Positions 33,257 through 40,588 of a stretch of 64,000 bases of DNA are shown here, piece after piece. The position numbers were made by a program, and so were the translations under genes. The stretch spans positions 1 through 64,000 of the forward strand of contig JBDGYE010000002.1 in the NCBI GenBank assembly GCA_039584255.1. The letters are read 5' to 3'. The notes under the pieces are model-generated. The model worked only from the letters and a program-made list of their open reading frames with translations. It was not told where the DNA came from and searched no databases. The stretch comes from JBDGYE01 sp039584255. GTDB lineage: Bacteria; Gemmatimonadota; Gemmatimonadetes; Palauibacterales; Palauibacteraceae. Each line of letters starts with the position of its first letter. Position 1 is the stretch's first letter.

Positions 33257-35032
33257 CTAGTAATCCACCGGCCGCAGATACCACTCCCCGATTGTGGTGC
33301 CCGAGAGCATCGCCACGGTGGGCAGGTTGCGCTTCCAGTGCGTTCCCTCGAGGCGATCCCGCACGATCTTCACTTTGGCGGCGTCGAAACCGGCATCCAC
33401 CAGCCAGTCCGCGAACCGGCCGCTCAGCAGGTGGTGCAGGATGAGGTCGGCCTCGGGGTAGGAGACGCCCAGGTCTTCCTCGTCCGTCTGGCCTTTGATG
33501 AGGTCCGCCGTGGCCGGCTTGTCGACGATCTCCTCGGGCAGCCCCAGGTGCCGCGCCAGGGTCCACACCTGCGTCTTGAAGAGGTCGCCGAGCGGATTGA
33601 TGGGCGGTGAATCATCTGCGTGCCAGGTGAAGTAGCCCAGTAGCCGCTCCGACTTGTTGCCGGTTCCAATCGGCAGGGCATGCAGCTTCGCGGACTGGTC
33701 GAACAGCACGATCATGCGCACTCGCGCCATCACGTTCCCGCGGCGGGTCGGGTTCGCGTCCGCCTCGTGCGCTTCGAGATATCCCTCCACCGCCTCCGAG
33801 ATATCGATCGTGCGGGTCTCGATGCCCAGCTGCCGGGCCACGAGCTGCGCGTGGTCCATGCTCTCGGCGCTTGAGGTGCGATACGGCATCAGGATGCCGG
33901 TGACGTTCTCAGCGCCCAGCGCGCGGGCGCAGAGTGCCGCGGCCAGTGACGAGTCCACGCCGCCGGAGATGCCGACCACCGCACGCTCGAAGCCACGCCG
34001 GGTGCGGACCTCTTCTCTCAGGAAGCGGACGAGCCACTCGGTCACAAGCTCCGGGTCGATCTCGAGCAGCGCGGGGTCATCGGCCCTGGCGAGGGTGGCG
34101 GGGGCCGGCCTTGGTGGCGCCGTGCGCGGCCGGTCGTCGGCAGTGACCGGTCTGGCCGGGCGTCGGTGGCGGCTCTGCAGCAGACGCGGGAGGGCTCGCT
34201 CGAGGTCTGCCAGCAGCGGAGTCTCGGCCCGGGCGGCCGTCAGCTCTTCCAGGTTCAGCCCGACGTGGAGCAGAGCCTGGTCCCACAGTGGCCCCCGCTG
34301 CAGTAGCTGACCGCGCGGGTCGAAGACCATCGAGCCGCCGGCGAAGCCCTTGCCGCCCTCGAAGCCGGTGAGCTGGGAGACCGCGACGGCGAGTCCGTGC
34401 TCCTCGGCCGCCGCCTGCGCCAGCCGCTGCCAGCGGTCGATGTTGGCGGGCAGGCCGCTGCCCGGCTCAGCGCCGCGGGCGGGTGAGGCGCTCGGCACGA
34501 GGAGGATCTGCGCCCCGCCGAGGGCGGCCAGCGTGGCCGAGATCGAGTGGAACATGTCCTCGCAGATCAGGAGCGCGGCCCGCCCCCAGTGAGTGTCGAA
34601 GGCGTGGATCTCGTGCCCAGCCTCGACGAAGCGCTCCTCCTGGAAGACCCCGTACGTGGGAAGAAAGACCTTCCGGTGGACGTGGACGATCCGGGGATCG
34701 CCGTTCCCCAGCTCGGCGTACATGGCCGAGTTGTAGAGGCGATGATCGTGCACCTCGTAGAAGCCGAGAGCCGCGCCCAGCGGCCGATTCGGTCCTGGCG
34801 CAGTCTCGTATCGGCCGGCCAGCTCGCTCAGCAGATCCCGAGCGGAGAAGGCGAGCTCGCGAACCCCGCCTTCCAGGAAGTAGCCCGTTAGAGAGGTCTC
34901 GGGGAACAAGACCAGGTCGGGCGCGGGCTGCCGGGCCTTCACCGCAGCGAACACCTCCGCCATCCGGTCCAGACTGGCCCCGGGATCGCCCTTTACTGGC
35001 TGAAACTGGGCTACCGCGATCTCGAGATGCAT
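33257..35032 (-). CDS. nadE: Glutamine-dependent NAD+ synthetase
   Basis: 591 residues with two domains. N-terminal nitrilase-type glutaminase (1-270) has the Glu-Lys-Cys triad: Glu45 in LFPETSLTGY, Lys121 in HRKVFLPTYG, Cys157 in LLICEDMF. A Pro/Arg-rich linker follows (about 285-320). The C-terminal synthetase has the pyrophosphate-binding loop SGGVDS (356-361), GTGNKSERLLGYFTWHADDSPPINPLGD, and a PATADLIKGQTDEEDLG segment. It amidates nicotinic acid adenine dinucleotide using ammonia channelled from glutamine. The start is set at MHLEIAVAQF, where the nitrilase fold begins; an upstream in-frame start would add 49 unrelated residues. Confidence 0.94.
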   Translation of the reverse strand: MHLEIAVAQFQPVKGDPGASLDRMAEVFAAVKARQPAPDLVLFPETSLTGYFLEGGVRELAFSARDLLSELAGRYETAPGPNRPLGAALGFYEVHDHRLYNSAMYAELGNGDPRIVHVHRKVFLPTYGVFQEERFVEAGHEIHAFDTHWGRAALLICEDMFHSISATLAALGGAQILLVPSASPARGAEPGSGLPANIDRWQRLAQAAAEEHGLAVAVSQLTGFEGGKGFAGGSMVFDPRGQLLQRGPLWDQALLHVGLNLEELTAARAETPLLADLERALPRLLQSRHRRPARPVTADDRPRTAPPRPAPATLARADDPALLEIDPELVTEWLVRFLREEVRTRRGFERAVVGISGGVDSSLAAALCARALGAENVTGILMPYRTSSAESMDHAQLVARQLGIETRTIDISEAVEGYLEAHEADANPTRRGNVMARVRMIVLFDQSAKLHALPIGTGNKSERLLGYFTWHADDSPPINPLGDLFKTQVWTLARHLGLPEEIVDKPATADLIKGQTDEEDLGVSYPEADLILHHLLSGRFADWLVDAGFDAAKVKIVRDRLEGTHWKRNLPTVAMLSGTTIGEWYLRPVDY

Positions 35033-35156
35033 GGGCGGCGTCGACTGGAGAAACCTCTGCGACCGGTCAGGAAGAACGTCTGGCGCCGGGAAGCCGGTGT
35101 CAACGTCCCGCCCGGGGCCGTTTACCGCTGCGGCTTCGGCCTGTAAGGTACATGCC

Positions 35157-35894
35157 GTGAATCTCAGCACCATCGCCATCGTCTACTGCGTTCTTCTACT
35201 CCTGGGGCTGCCGCTGCTGGCCGCCCGGACGGGACTGCGCGAGGAGCATGCGGCCGAACTGGCCGCGGCACGCTCGACCGTGTACCTGTCGGCGGCCCTG
35301 TCCATCACGGTCCTCGCGGGGGTCACGTTCGGAGTGGCGGCGTGGCAGCGCATTTCCCCCTCCGACTTGGGCTGGCGTGTCGCGGATCCATATCCAGCTT
35401 TCGGATGGGCAGTCGGGGTAGCCGCGGCAGGCCTCGCCATCGTGTGGGGCGTCGTTCGGGTCGGCCAGAAGTTCGGGCTGCGCGAGAGCCCGCTCTCGCT
35501 CCTCATCATGCCGCGGTCGGGGCGCGAGACCCGGAACTTCCTCCTCCTGGCCGCGGTTGCGGCTGTGGGCGAGGAGTACCTGTACCGGGGGTACATGTAT
35601 CATGTGCTGGCCGGCTCGGTGATGAGCGCCTGGCCGGCTGCCGCGCTCACAGCCCTGTCGTTCGGGGTGGCGCACGGTTATCAACGGGCGGTGGGGATGG
35701 TTCGCGCCACGCTGCTCGGGGGCCTGCTGGCCCTTCCGGTGGTGCTCACCGGAAGCCTGTTCCCGGCGATCGTGGCCCACTTCTGGATCAACGCGGCCGT
35801 GGGCCTGGGGGGATGGCGAAGGCTGTTTCCCGAGCTCGACGAGGAGCTGAGCTTTCTCATCGAGAATCAGAATCAGACCCGGGATGAAACCTAG
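35157..35894 (+). CDS. CPBP-family intramembrane metalloprotease (CAAX protease/ABI)
   Basis: 245 residues from a GTG start behind TAAGG, with about six TM segments. The catalytic motifs of the CPBP family are intact: GEEYLYRG (Glu139, Glu140, Arg144), FGVAHG (His173) and AHFWINA (His208). Members cleave near prenylated or other hydrophobic sites or act in bacteriocin immunity; the substrate here is unknown. The stop abuts the porin gene start, suggesting one transcript. An upstream in-frame ATG at 35031 would add 42 residues with no TM character and overlap nadE. Confidence 0.85.
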   Translation: MNLSTIAIVYCVLLLLGLPLLAARTGLREEHAAELAAARSTVYLSAALSITVLAGVTFGVAAWQRISPSDLGWRVADPYPAFGWAVGVAAAGLAIVWGVVRVGQKFGLRESPLSLLIMPRSGRETRNFLLLAAVAAVGEEYLYRGYMYHVLAGSVMSAWPAAALTALSFGVAHGYQRAVGMVRATLLGGLLALPVVLTGSLFPAIVAHFWINAAVGLGGWRRLFPELDEELSFLIENQNQTRDET

Positions 35895-37019
35895 ATGACG
35901 CGAGCGACGATCACGGGGACCTTGGCCTGCCTGATGCTGGCCGGTCTGGCGGGCCCGTTATGGGCTCAGGAGGACCAGCCGGAGCTGAGGCTCGACGGAC
36001 TGCTGCGCACCGGGCTACGCCTGGAGTCCCGCGACGCCGGGGGCGTCAAGGGCTTCGAGATCTATGACGCCAGGCTCGGTCTGACGGGCAGAGTCGGAAT
36101 CATCTTCGACTACGCGGTTCGCGCCGAGTACGACTTCGACGATGACAAGGTCAGGCTGCTGGATGCCTCGCTCTCGTTCCCGATCCGCGACGAGCTGCTG
36201 CGCCTGGACGCTGGGATTCTCAAATCCTCTTCCGGCCTCGAAGCGATGCTGGACAAGGGTGAGCTCCAGTTGGTCGAGCGGGCACAGGCCGCGCTCGCTC
36301 TGTCTCCGGGGCGGCAGCTTGGCTTCGACCTTCGGGGGAGGGCATTTGAGGGCCGGTTCCGCTATTGGGGCGGGATGTTCAACGGAAACGGTCCCGCCTT
36401 CGAGAACGACGACAACTCCTTCCTGTTTGCCTTCCGCGGCGAGTACAACACGGTGGGCGACGTGGAGTTCTTCGAGGATCTCGTCTTACAAGCGGGCGCG
36501 GACGTCGCTTTCGCCGACGACAGCGCACTCGCCGTTCTTCCCGTGGCCACCTCGGCCGGTGCCGAAGAGAGTTCTCCCGGCGGACAGCTCATCCGGTTCG
36601 CCGAGTTCACGGGCAGCCGCGTCATCTGGGGTGCGGACCTGGCCTTCAGGTATCTCAACTACTCTCTGCTGGGTGAATACACGCGGGCGGATTACGACCC
36701 CACGGCGTCGAGCTCGGAATCGCTCGCCTCGGAGGGATACTACATCGAGGGCGGGTACACCCTGTGGGGGGCACTGGATTTTCTCGCTCGCTACGACTCT
36801 TTCAAGCCGGCGGCGGGCCTGGGGATCGTGCCGAAGCGGAACCAGTTCCTGATCTTCGGCCTCAACCTCTACCCCGGCTTCCACGCCAAGATCGGGTTCC
36901 AGTACGCCGTGGGGCTGGACGACACGCTGCTCGGCCCCTCGGAGTCGATCGATGGGACGAACACGGGCCCGGCGCTGGCCCACAAGCAGTTCCTGCTCAA
37001 CATGCAGGTGGCTTTCTAG
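35895..37019 (+). CDS. Porin, OprO/OprP-like (phosphate-selective porin relative)
   Basis: 374 residues with a signal peptide (LMLAGLAGPLWAQ) and a beta-rich barrel ending in Phe (LLNMQVAF). The N-terminal strands GLRLESRDAGGVKGFEIYDARLGLTGRVGIIFDYAVRAEYDF and the ILKSSSGLEAMLDKGELQLVERA segment resemble OprO/OprP-type porins, in which this region leads into the channel constriction. Whether it selects phosphate cannot be told. It starts at the CPBP stop codon and converges on a second porin of the same broad type. Confidence 0.75.
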   Translation: MTRATITGTLACLMLAGLAGPLWAQEDQPELRLDGLLRTGLRLESRDAGGVKGFEIYDARLGLTGRVGIIFDYAVRAEYDFDDDKVRLLDASLSFPIRDELLRLDAGILKSSSGLEAMLDKGELQLVERAQAALALSPGRQLGFDLRGRAFEGRFRYWGGMFNGNGPAFENDDNSFLFAFRGEYNTVGDVEFFEDLVLQAGADVAFADDSALAVLPVATSAGAEESSPGGQLIRFAEFTGSRVIWGADLAFRYLNYSLLGEYTRADYDPTASSSESLASEGYYIEGGYTLWGALDFLARYDSFKPAAGLGIVPKRNQFLIFGLNLYPGFHAKIGFQYAVGLDDTLLGPSESIDGTNTGPALAHKQFLLNMQVAF

Positions 37020-37028
37020 GGTAGATGG

Positions 37029-37040
37029 GCGCGGCCGCGC
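37029..37040. terminator. GC palindrome between convergent porin genes
   Basis: A perfect 12-bp palindrome GCGCGGCCGCGC in the 69-nt gap between two converging porin genes. It has no loop unless the stem frays and no T-run, so a terminator role is only suggested by position. Confidence 0.25.
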
Positions 37041-37088
37041 GGATACGCCCCGCCCGCGTCGCCTGCCTGCTTCGTGCACGTCCGAGTG

Positions 37089-38249
37089 CTAGAAATGGAA
37101 CTGGATCCGCGCTTTGAACGAGTTCTCCGAGCGCAGTGAGTCGCTCGTGGAATTCGCGAAATCCCAGTTCAGAGCCAGCTTGTTTCTCCTGTAGAAGAAG
37201 ATCTGCAGCCCGGGCGTGAAGCCCCAGACTTCGTTCTTGTCAAAGTCTGTGTTCCCGTCGGCCCAGGTCACACGAAACACCGGTTCGAGGTCCATGTCGC
37301 CCGGACCGAAAGGAAACTTCCACGACACGATCGCCTGCCAGGTCGCCATGCTGGCGAAATCATCCCCCGCCGGCAGGTCGATCTCGTCGTTGGCCTTGTT
37401 TCGCAGCGGATTGTCTCCGAACACGAACCCGAGCTGTGCGTGCAGGCCGTAACCGAAATCTCCCCACTCGGCGTACAGCTCGTAGTCGTAGTAGTACTTC
37501 GACTTGAGTCCCTCGGCGGCGGTCTCGTACGCGGCGTCGGTGGCCGCGGCAGCGCCGATGACCTTCAGTTTCTTCGGTCCGGCGTCGAATTCCAACTGGC
37601 CTCGACCCACGAACTGCTTCGAGGAGTTCGAGTCCTGGAACTTGAGATCCGAGTTCCCGGTGAACCCACCGACCCAGTACGTGAAGAGACCGCCATTCGT
37701 CGAGCCGCTCAGTTCGACGCCGATATCGCGGTCAGCCAGATCGAAGAGGGTGGTGAATCCGGTCAGCGAGGGCGCGATGACCGTCTTCAGTCCTCGGATC
37801 GCTAGTTCCCTCTCCACGGTCAGCGTCTGCGTCGACGAGATCAGAGTGAACTGGTCGAACGGACGTTTGAAGTGGCCGGCCTTCAGCCTGAACGCCGGGC
37901 TGAAGGTGAACCGGCCCCACGCGTCCTTGAGCCCGACTTTGTCGATCCTGTTGTAGTCGGGCTGGATCCGGAAGTCGATCTGATCATTGATCTGGACCGT
38001 CATCGTGATCCTGGCCCGCCGCAGGAAGAGGTCGGACGCCGGTACCTGCTCTTCGCATGCCGAGTCGTCCGGTACCGGGAACTCGCTGCAGCTGCTCGTC
38101 CCTGCCTGAACCTGCACGCGGCCCGCGAACTGGATTCTGAGAGCCTCGGACTCGATGGTAAGCTGCTGATCTTCCTGAGCCCGTGCCGGTGAGGGGAGCG
38201 AACAAAGGGAAGCCACCGCGAGTGCCGGAACGAGGCGGGTTCGTTTCAT
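37089..38249 (-). CDS. Porin, OprO/OprP-like, downstream of PhoB-type regulator
   Basis: 386 residues with a signal peptide (ALAVASLCSLPSPARAQ) and a barrel ending in Phe (KARIQFHF). The segment ASDLFLRRARITMTVQINDQIDFRIQPDYN, then DAWGRFTFSPAFRLKAGHFKRPFDQFTLIS, is the recognisable OprP/porin_O_P pattern (RRAR motif followed by G.FK.PF). An unusual insert with two cysteines (SSCSEF and DSACEE) precedes it. It lies downstream of the PhoB-like regulator on the same strand, separated by 235 nt with a tiny ORF, so regulator and porin may be linked. No Pho box was found upstream. Confidence 0.82.
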   Translation of the reverse strand: MKRTRLVPALAVASLCSLPSPARAQEDQQLTIESEALRIQFAGRVQVQAGTSSCSEFPVPDDSACEEQVPASDLFLRRARITMTVQINDQIDFRIQPDYNRIDKVGLKDAWGRFTFSPAFRLKAGHFKRPFDQFTLISSTQTLTVERELAIRGLKTVIAPSLTGFTTLFDLADRDIGVELSGSTNGGLFTYWVGGFTGNSDLKFQDSNSSKQFVGRGQLEFDAGPKKLKVIGAAAATDAAYETAAEGLKSKYYYDYELYAEWGDFGYGLHAQLGFVFGDNPLRNKANDEIDLPAGDDFASMATWQAIVSWKFPFGPGDMDLEPVFRVTWADGNTDFDKNEVWGFTPGLQIFFYRRNKLALNWDFANSTSDSLRSENSFKARIQFHF

Positions 38250-38316
38250 GATCGTTCTGCCTCCATAGTGGACCGGCATGCTCCTCGGAAAAGGCCTCTG
38301 CGCCTGCCAGGATGTG

Positions 38317-38475
38317 TTAAGCCGGGCCAGGAACGCGACTCCGGTGCTCCAGCCCCTTCCGGGTCTGGCACTCCGGCAGGGGGTGCAGGTCCATCGCGGT
38401 CCACGGGACGAAAGCGAGGAAGGGAAGGGCAAGCAAGACCGCCAGGACCAGGAGCACTCGCTCCGGGAGGCGCAT
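38317..38475 (-). CDS. Tiny membrane-anchored ORF after the PhoB-like gene
   Basis: 52 residues, starting 9 nt after the response-regulator stop on the same strand. It opens with an uncharged hydrophobic helix (about 7-27: VLLVLAVLLALPFLAFVPW) followed by a polar tail with one cysteine. The ribosome site is weak. PhoB-type genes are usually followed by a histidine kinase gene that begins with such a helix, so this could be the remnant start of a lost kinase or an unrelated small protein. Low certainty. Confidence 0.3.
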   Translation of the reverse strand: MRLPERVLLVLAVLLALPFLAFVPWTAMDLHPLPECQTRKGLEHRSRVPGPA

Positions 38476-38484
38476 GGCTGGATT

Positions 38485-39177
38485 CTACTCCAGCGGCTGG
38501 AATCGGTATCCCACGCCACGCACCGTCTTGAGCATCGTGCCTGCCTCACCCAGCTTTGCCCGAAGGCGGGCCACGTGCATGTCGACCGTGCGGGTCTCGA
38601 TCTGGGCTTCGGTGTTCCACGCGGCCTGCAGGAGCTGGCGTCGCGTTTGAACGCGCCCCCGGCGCTCCAGAAACACCACCAGCAGGCGGTACTCCAGGGG
38701 CGTGAGATCCATCTCCTCGCCGTCCGCAAAAGCCTGGTGCGCCTCCTGGTCGACCTCGACGGGCCCCATCTTGAGCAGCCGCGACTGGCTGACGGGCTCC
38801 GCACGGCTGCGCCTCAGGAGAGCCTTGACGCGGAAGGTGAGCTCGCGCGCGCTGAACGGCTTGGTCACGTAGTCGTCCGCGCCGTACTCGAACCCCCGGA
38901 TGCGCTCCTCCTCTTCACGCCGCGCCGTGAGCAGGATGATCGGGACGCTGGTCGTCCGATCGTTTCGACGCAGCGTCTTCAGGACGTCGTACCCGTCGAC
39001 GAGCGGAAGCATGAGGTCGAGTATTATGAGATCGGGTGGATCCTCGATGGCGGACGATATCGCCGACTGGCCGTTCACCGCCGTGCTGAGCCGAAAGCCG
39101 TCCCGGCTGAGCTGGTAGACCAGTATGCTGAGGATGTCGGGCTCGTCGTCAACGACGAGTATTCTCTCGTCGGCCAT
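38485..39177 (-). CDS. PhoB/OmpR-family response regulator
   Basis: 230 residues. The receiver domain has the acidic pair near residue 10-11 (VVDDEPD), phospho-acceptor Asp54 (LIILDLMLP), Thr84 and Lys106 (VTKPFSARE). The C-terminal winged-helix domain includes DLTPLEYRLLVVFLERRGRVQTRRQLL and RTVDMHVARLRAKLG with a closing VRGVGYRF. The order and the DLMLPLVDG and GADDYVTKPF blocks are closest to PhoB. No histidine kinase is adjacent. It lies 13 nt after the upstream hypothetical gene, so it is probably in one operon with two small proteins and perhaps a porin. Confidence 0.93.
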   Translation of the reverse strand: MADERILVVDDEPDILSILVYQLSRDGFRLSTAVNGQSAISSAIEDPPDLIILDLMLPLVDGYDVLKTLRRNDRTTSVPIILLTARREEEERIRGFEYGADDYVTKPFSARELTFRVKALLRRSRAEPVSQSRLLKMGPVEVDQEAHQAFADGEEMDLTPLEYRLLVVFLERRGRVQTRRQLLQAAWNTEAQIETRTVDMHVARLRAKLGEAGTMLKTVRGVGYRFQPLE

Positions 39178-39190
39178 GTACGGGGCGACT

Positions 39191-39484
39191 TCAGTCTCTC
39201 AGGGAGCGGAGCAGCTGGCGCAACGTGGATGCGGGAAGCTCCGTAGCCCTGCGGACCAGCGCATCCTCGGTCTCCTCGATCAGAATAGCCTGCGTGTCGT
39301 ATCGGTTGTCGTTGTGTCGGAACGAGATCCGTCCCTTGCACAGGTCCGGAGCGGCACGCTCCGCGAGTACGACCAGAGTCCACCGCTCGTCACCGTCCAC
39401 CAGCGTACCCAGCTCGATCTCACGCGTCGAGGCGTCCCAGATGTGGAGCTGGGGTGGATCGCCATTGCCGTTCGGTTCGGTCAC
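39191..39484 (-). CDS. Small conserved-looking hypothetical protein upstream of the PhoB-like regulator
   Basis: 97 residues from a GTG that overlaps the previous gene's stop (GTGA). The fold looks like a small mixed alpha/beta domain: strands HIWDASTREIELGTLV, WTLVVLAERAA and GRISFRHNDNRYDTQAILIEET, then a basic helix (TLRQLLRSLRD). No family is recognised. Tight coupling to its upstream neighbour and 13-nt spacing to the regulator argue that it is translated. It has no signal peptide and should be cytoplasmic. Confidence 0.6.
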   Translation of the reverse strand: MTEPNGNGDPPQLHIWDASTREIELGTLVDGDERWTLVVLAERAAPDLCKGRISFRHNDNRYDTQAILIEETEDALVRRATELPASTLRQLLRSLRD

Positions 39485-39858
39485 TGCTCTTCCAGCGGTC
39501 GGTCCTCCTCCGAGGGTACGGCCGTCTTCCACAGGCCGAGGAGGAACGGGTCGTAGCGGCCGGGATTCTCCACATACTCCGCCACCCACGTCTCCATGTC
39601 GGGAAGCGGCACGCTCTCCTGGAGCTTCCTGGTGACCAGCCGCATCATGCCCTGGAAGCTCAGCGAGCCCACGCTGAGCTCGGCCTCGCGGGCCGCCTCC
39701 TCCATGAGCTGGTAGGTGCGCTCGTCGGTCAAGGAGAGAAAGACCTCGGAGATGCGGGCGGAGCAGTAGTCCAGGTACTTGGCCCGGAGAATCGGATCGA
39801 TCTCAGGCGCAGTGCCCGCAGCGGTGTCGTTTCGATCTCCGATCGAGTTCTCGCTCAC
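39481..39858 (-). CDS. Small hypothetical helical protein, first gene of the regulator operon
   Basis: 125 residues from a GTG start behind GGGGCGGAT. It is almost all helical and acidic, with a central stretch of paired helices (YLDYCSARISEVFLSLTDERTYQLMEEAAREAEL and SFQGMMRLVTRKLQ) and an aromatic C-terminal part (WVAEYVENPGRYDPFLLGLW). No family is recognised. It is translationally coupled to the next gene by a 4-nt overlap and probably shares an operon with the PhoB-like regulator, so a role in that signalling pathway is possible but unproven. Confidence 0.6.
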   Translation of the reverse strand: MSENSIGDRNDTAAGTAPEIDPILRAKYLDYCSARISEVFLSLTDERTYQLMEEAAREAELSVGSLSFQGMMRLVTRKLQESVPLPDMETWVAEYVENPGRYDPFLLGLWKTAVPSEEDRPLEEQ

Positions 39859-39945
39859 ATCCGCCCCAGCCTGCGGCTGTCCACATCAAACGAGGTGCCC
39901 CGGCCCGTTAGCGGATGTAGCGACAGCCAGGAGGGCCGTCAAGCG

Positions 39946-40149
39946 TCAACAGGAGGGTGAGAGGTCGTTAGAGGGGCAGCGGCGAGCGCCTGTCGCGCGG
40001 TCCAATTCCTCATAGATGACGCGACGTACGAGGCCGTATCGGATGACACTGCTCAAGTATTCCGGATCCCTGCGACGGATCTCCTCCGCCGACTCGGCGA
40101 GGACCGCGGGAAGCTGCAGGACGAAGTCTACCGGACGGGTGTCCAACAT
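39946..40149 (-). CDS. Small hypothetical protein
   Basis: 67 residues preceded by AAGGTG at good spacing. The central part (EEIRRRDPEYLSSVIRYGLVRRVIYEELDR) is a charged helix-turn-helix-like pattern; the C-terminus is polar with two cysteines. It has no recognisable family. It is on the same strand as the following regulator operon, 87 nt upstream. The ribosome site is the main support; it could be a chance frame. Confidence 0.4.
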   Translation of the reverse strand: MLDTRPVDFVLQLPAVLAESAEEIRRRDPEYLSSVIRYGLVRRVIYEELDRATGARRCPSNDLSPSC

Positions 40150-40588
40150 GGGACGCGCACCTTGCTGAAAGCTGCGAAATTATCTGACCGTCGAGTGCGT
40201 AGGGGCCGTCGTGCCCGGCGGGGGACGCCCGGCCTCTACGGGTCCCCATCGGCGGAAGAGAGTCTAGAGCATCCAACGGATCGACGCAAGCCGTTCGAGC
40301 GGCCCGACTCGACATCACGATTCCCATACCTCACTATTCGGCAGTCAGTTACGCGGAATGTCGAAAACCCGGCTATCACTGTGGATTACCTGTGAACACC
40401 TAGCGACGTAATGCTCCTCTGCTCGACGATTAGGGCGATTCCATAAGCCTTCTCTCAGACCCTGTCTCGAGGCCACAACCGCATCGTGCCAATCCAATGT
40501 TTTGAAAAAGGTAGGAACTCCAGACTTTCCGTTCAGGTGCGTTACATCACCCGTAGAAGCGGGTCCTCCCGGACCCTGGCGCATCAGG
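40150..40588. other. 439-nt gene-free stretch, lower GC than surroundings
   Basis: This is the only stretch over 300 nt without a confident gene. Its right half (about 40320-40560) is visibly richer in A and T than the flanking genes. A 79-codon frame on the minus strand (40345-40584) exists but uses A/T-ending codons unlike its neighbours and has no ribosome site, so it is not called. The left part holds a strong hairpin (40198-40240). No RNA gene or repeat family is recognised. Confidence 0.5.
40198..40240. repeat. Long GC-rich hairpin in the gene-free stretch
   Basis: CGTAGGGGCCG (40198-40208) and CGGCCTCTACG (40230-40240) form an 11-bp stem with a single mismatch around a 21-nt GC-rich loop. 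It lies upstream of the small ORF at 39946-40149 and could be a terminator, a regulatory hairpin, or the remnant of a repeat. Confidence 0.4.

Noticed and set aside
40345..40584. 79-codon minus-strand frame in the gene-free stretch
   Set aside because: Codon use (many A/T third positions), lack of a ribosome site and no known motif argue against a gene.
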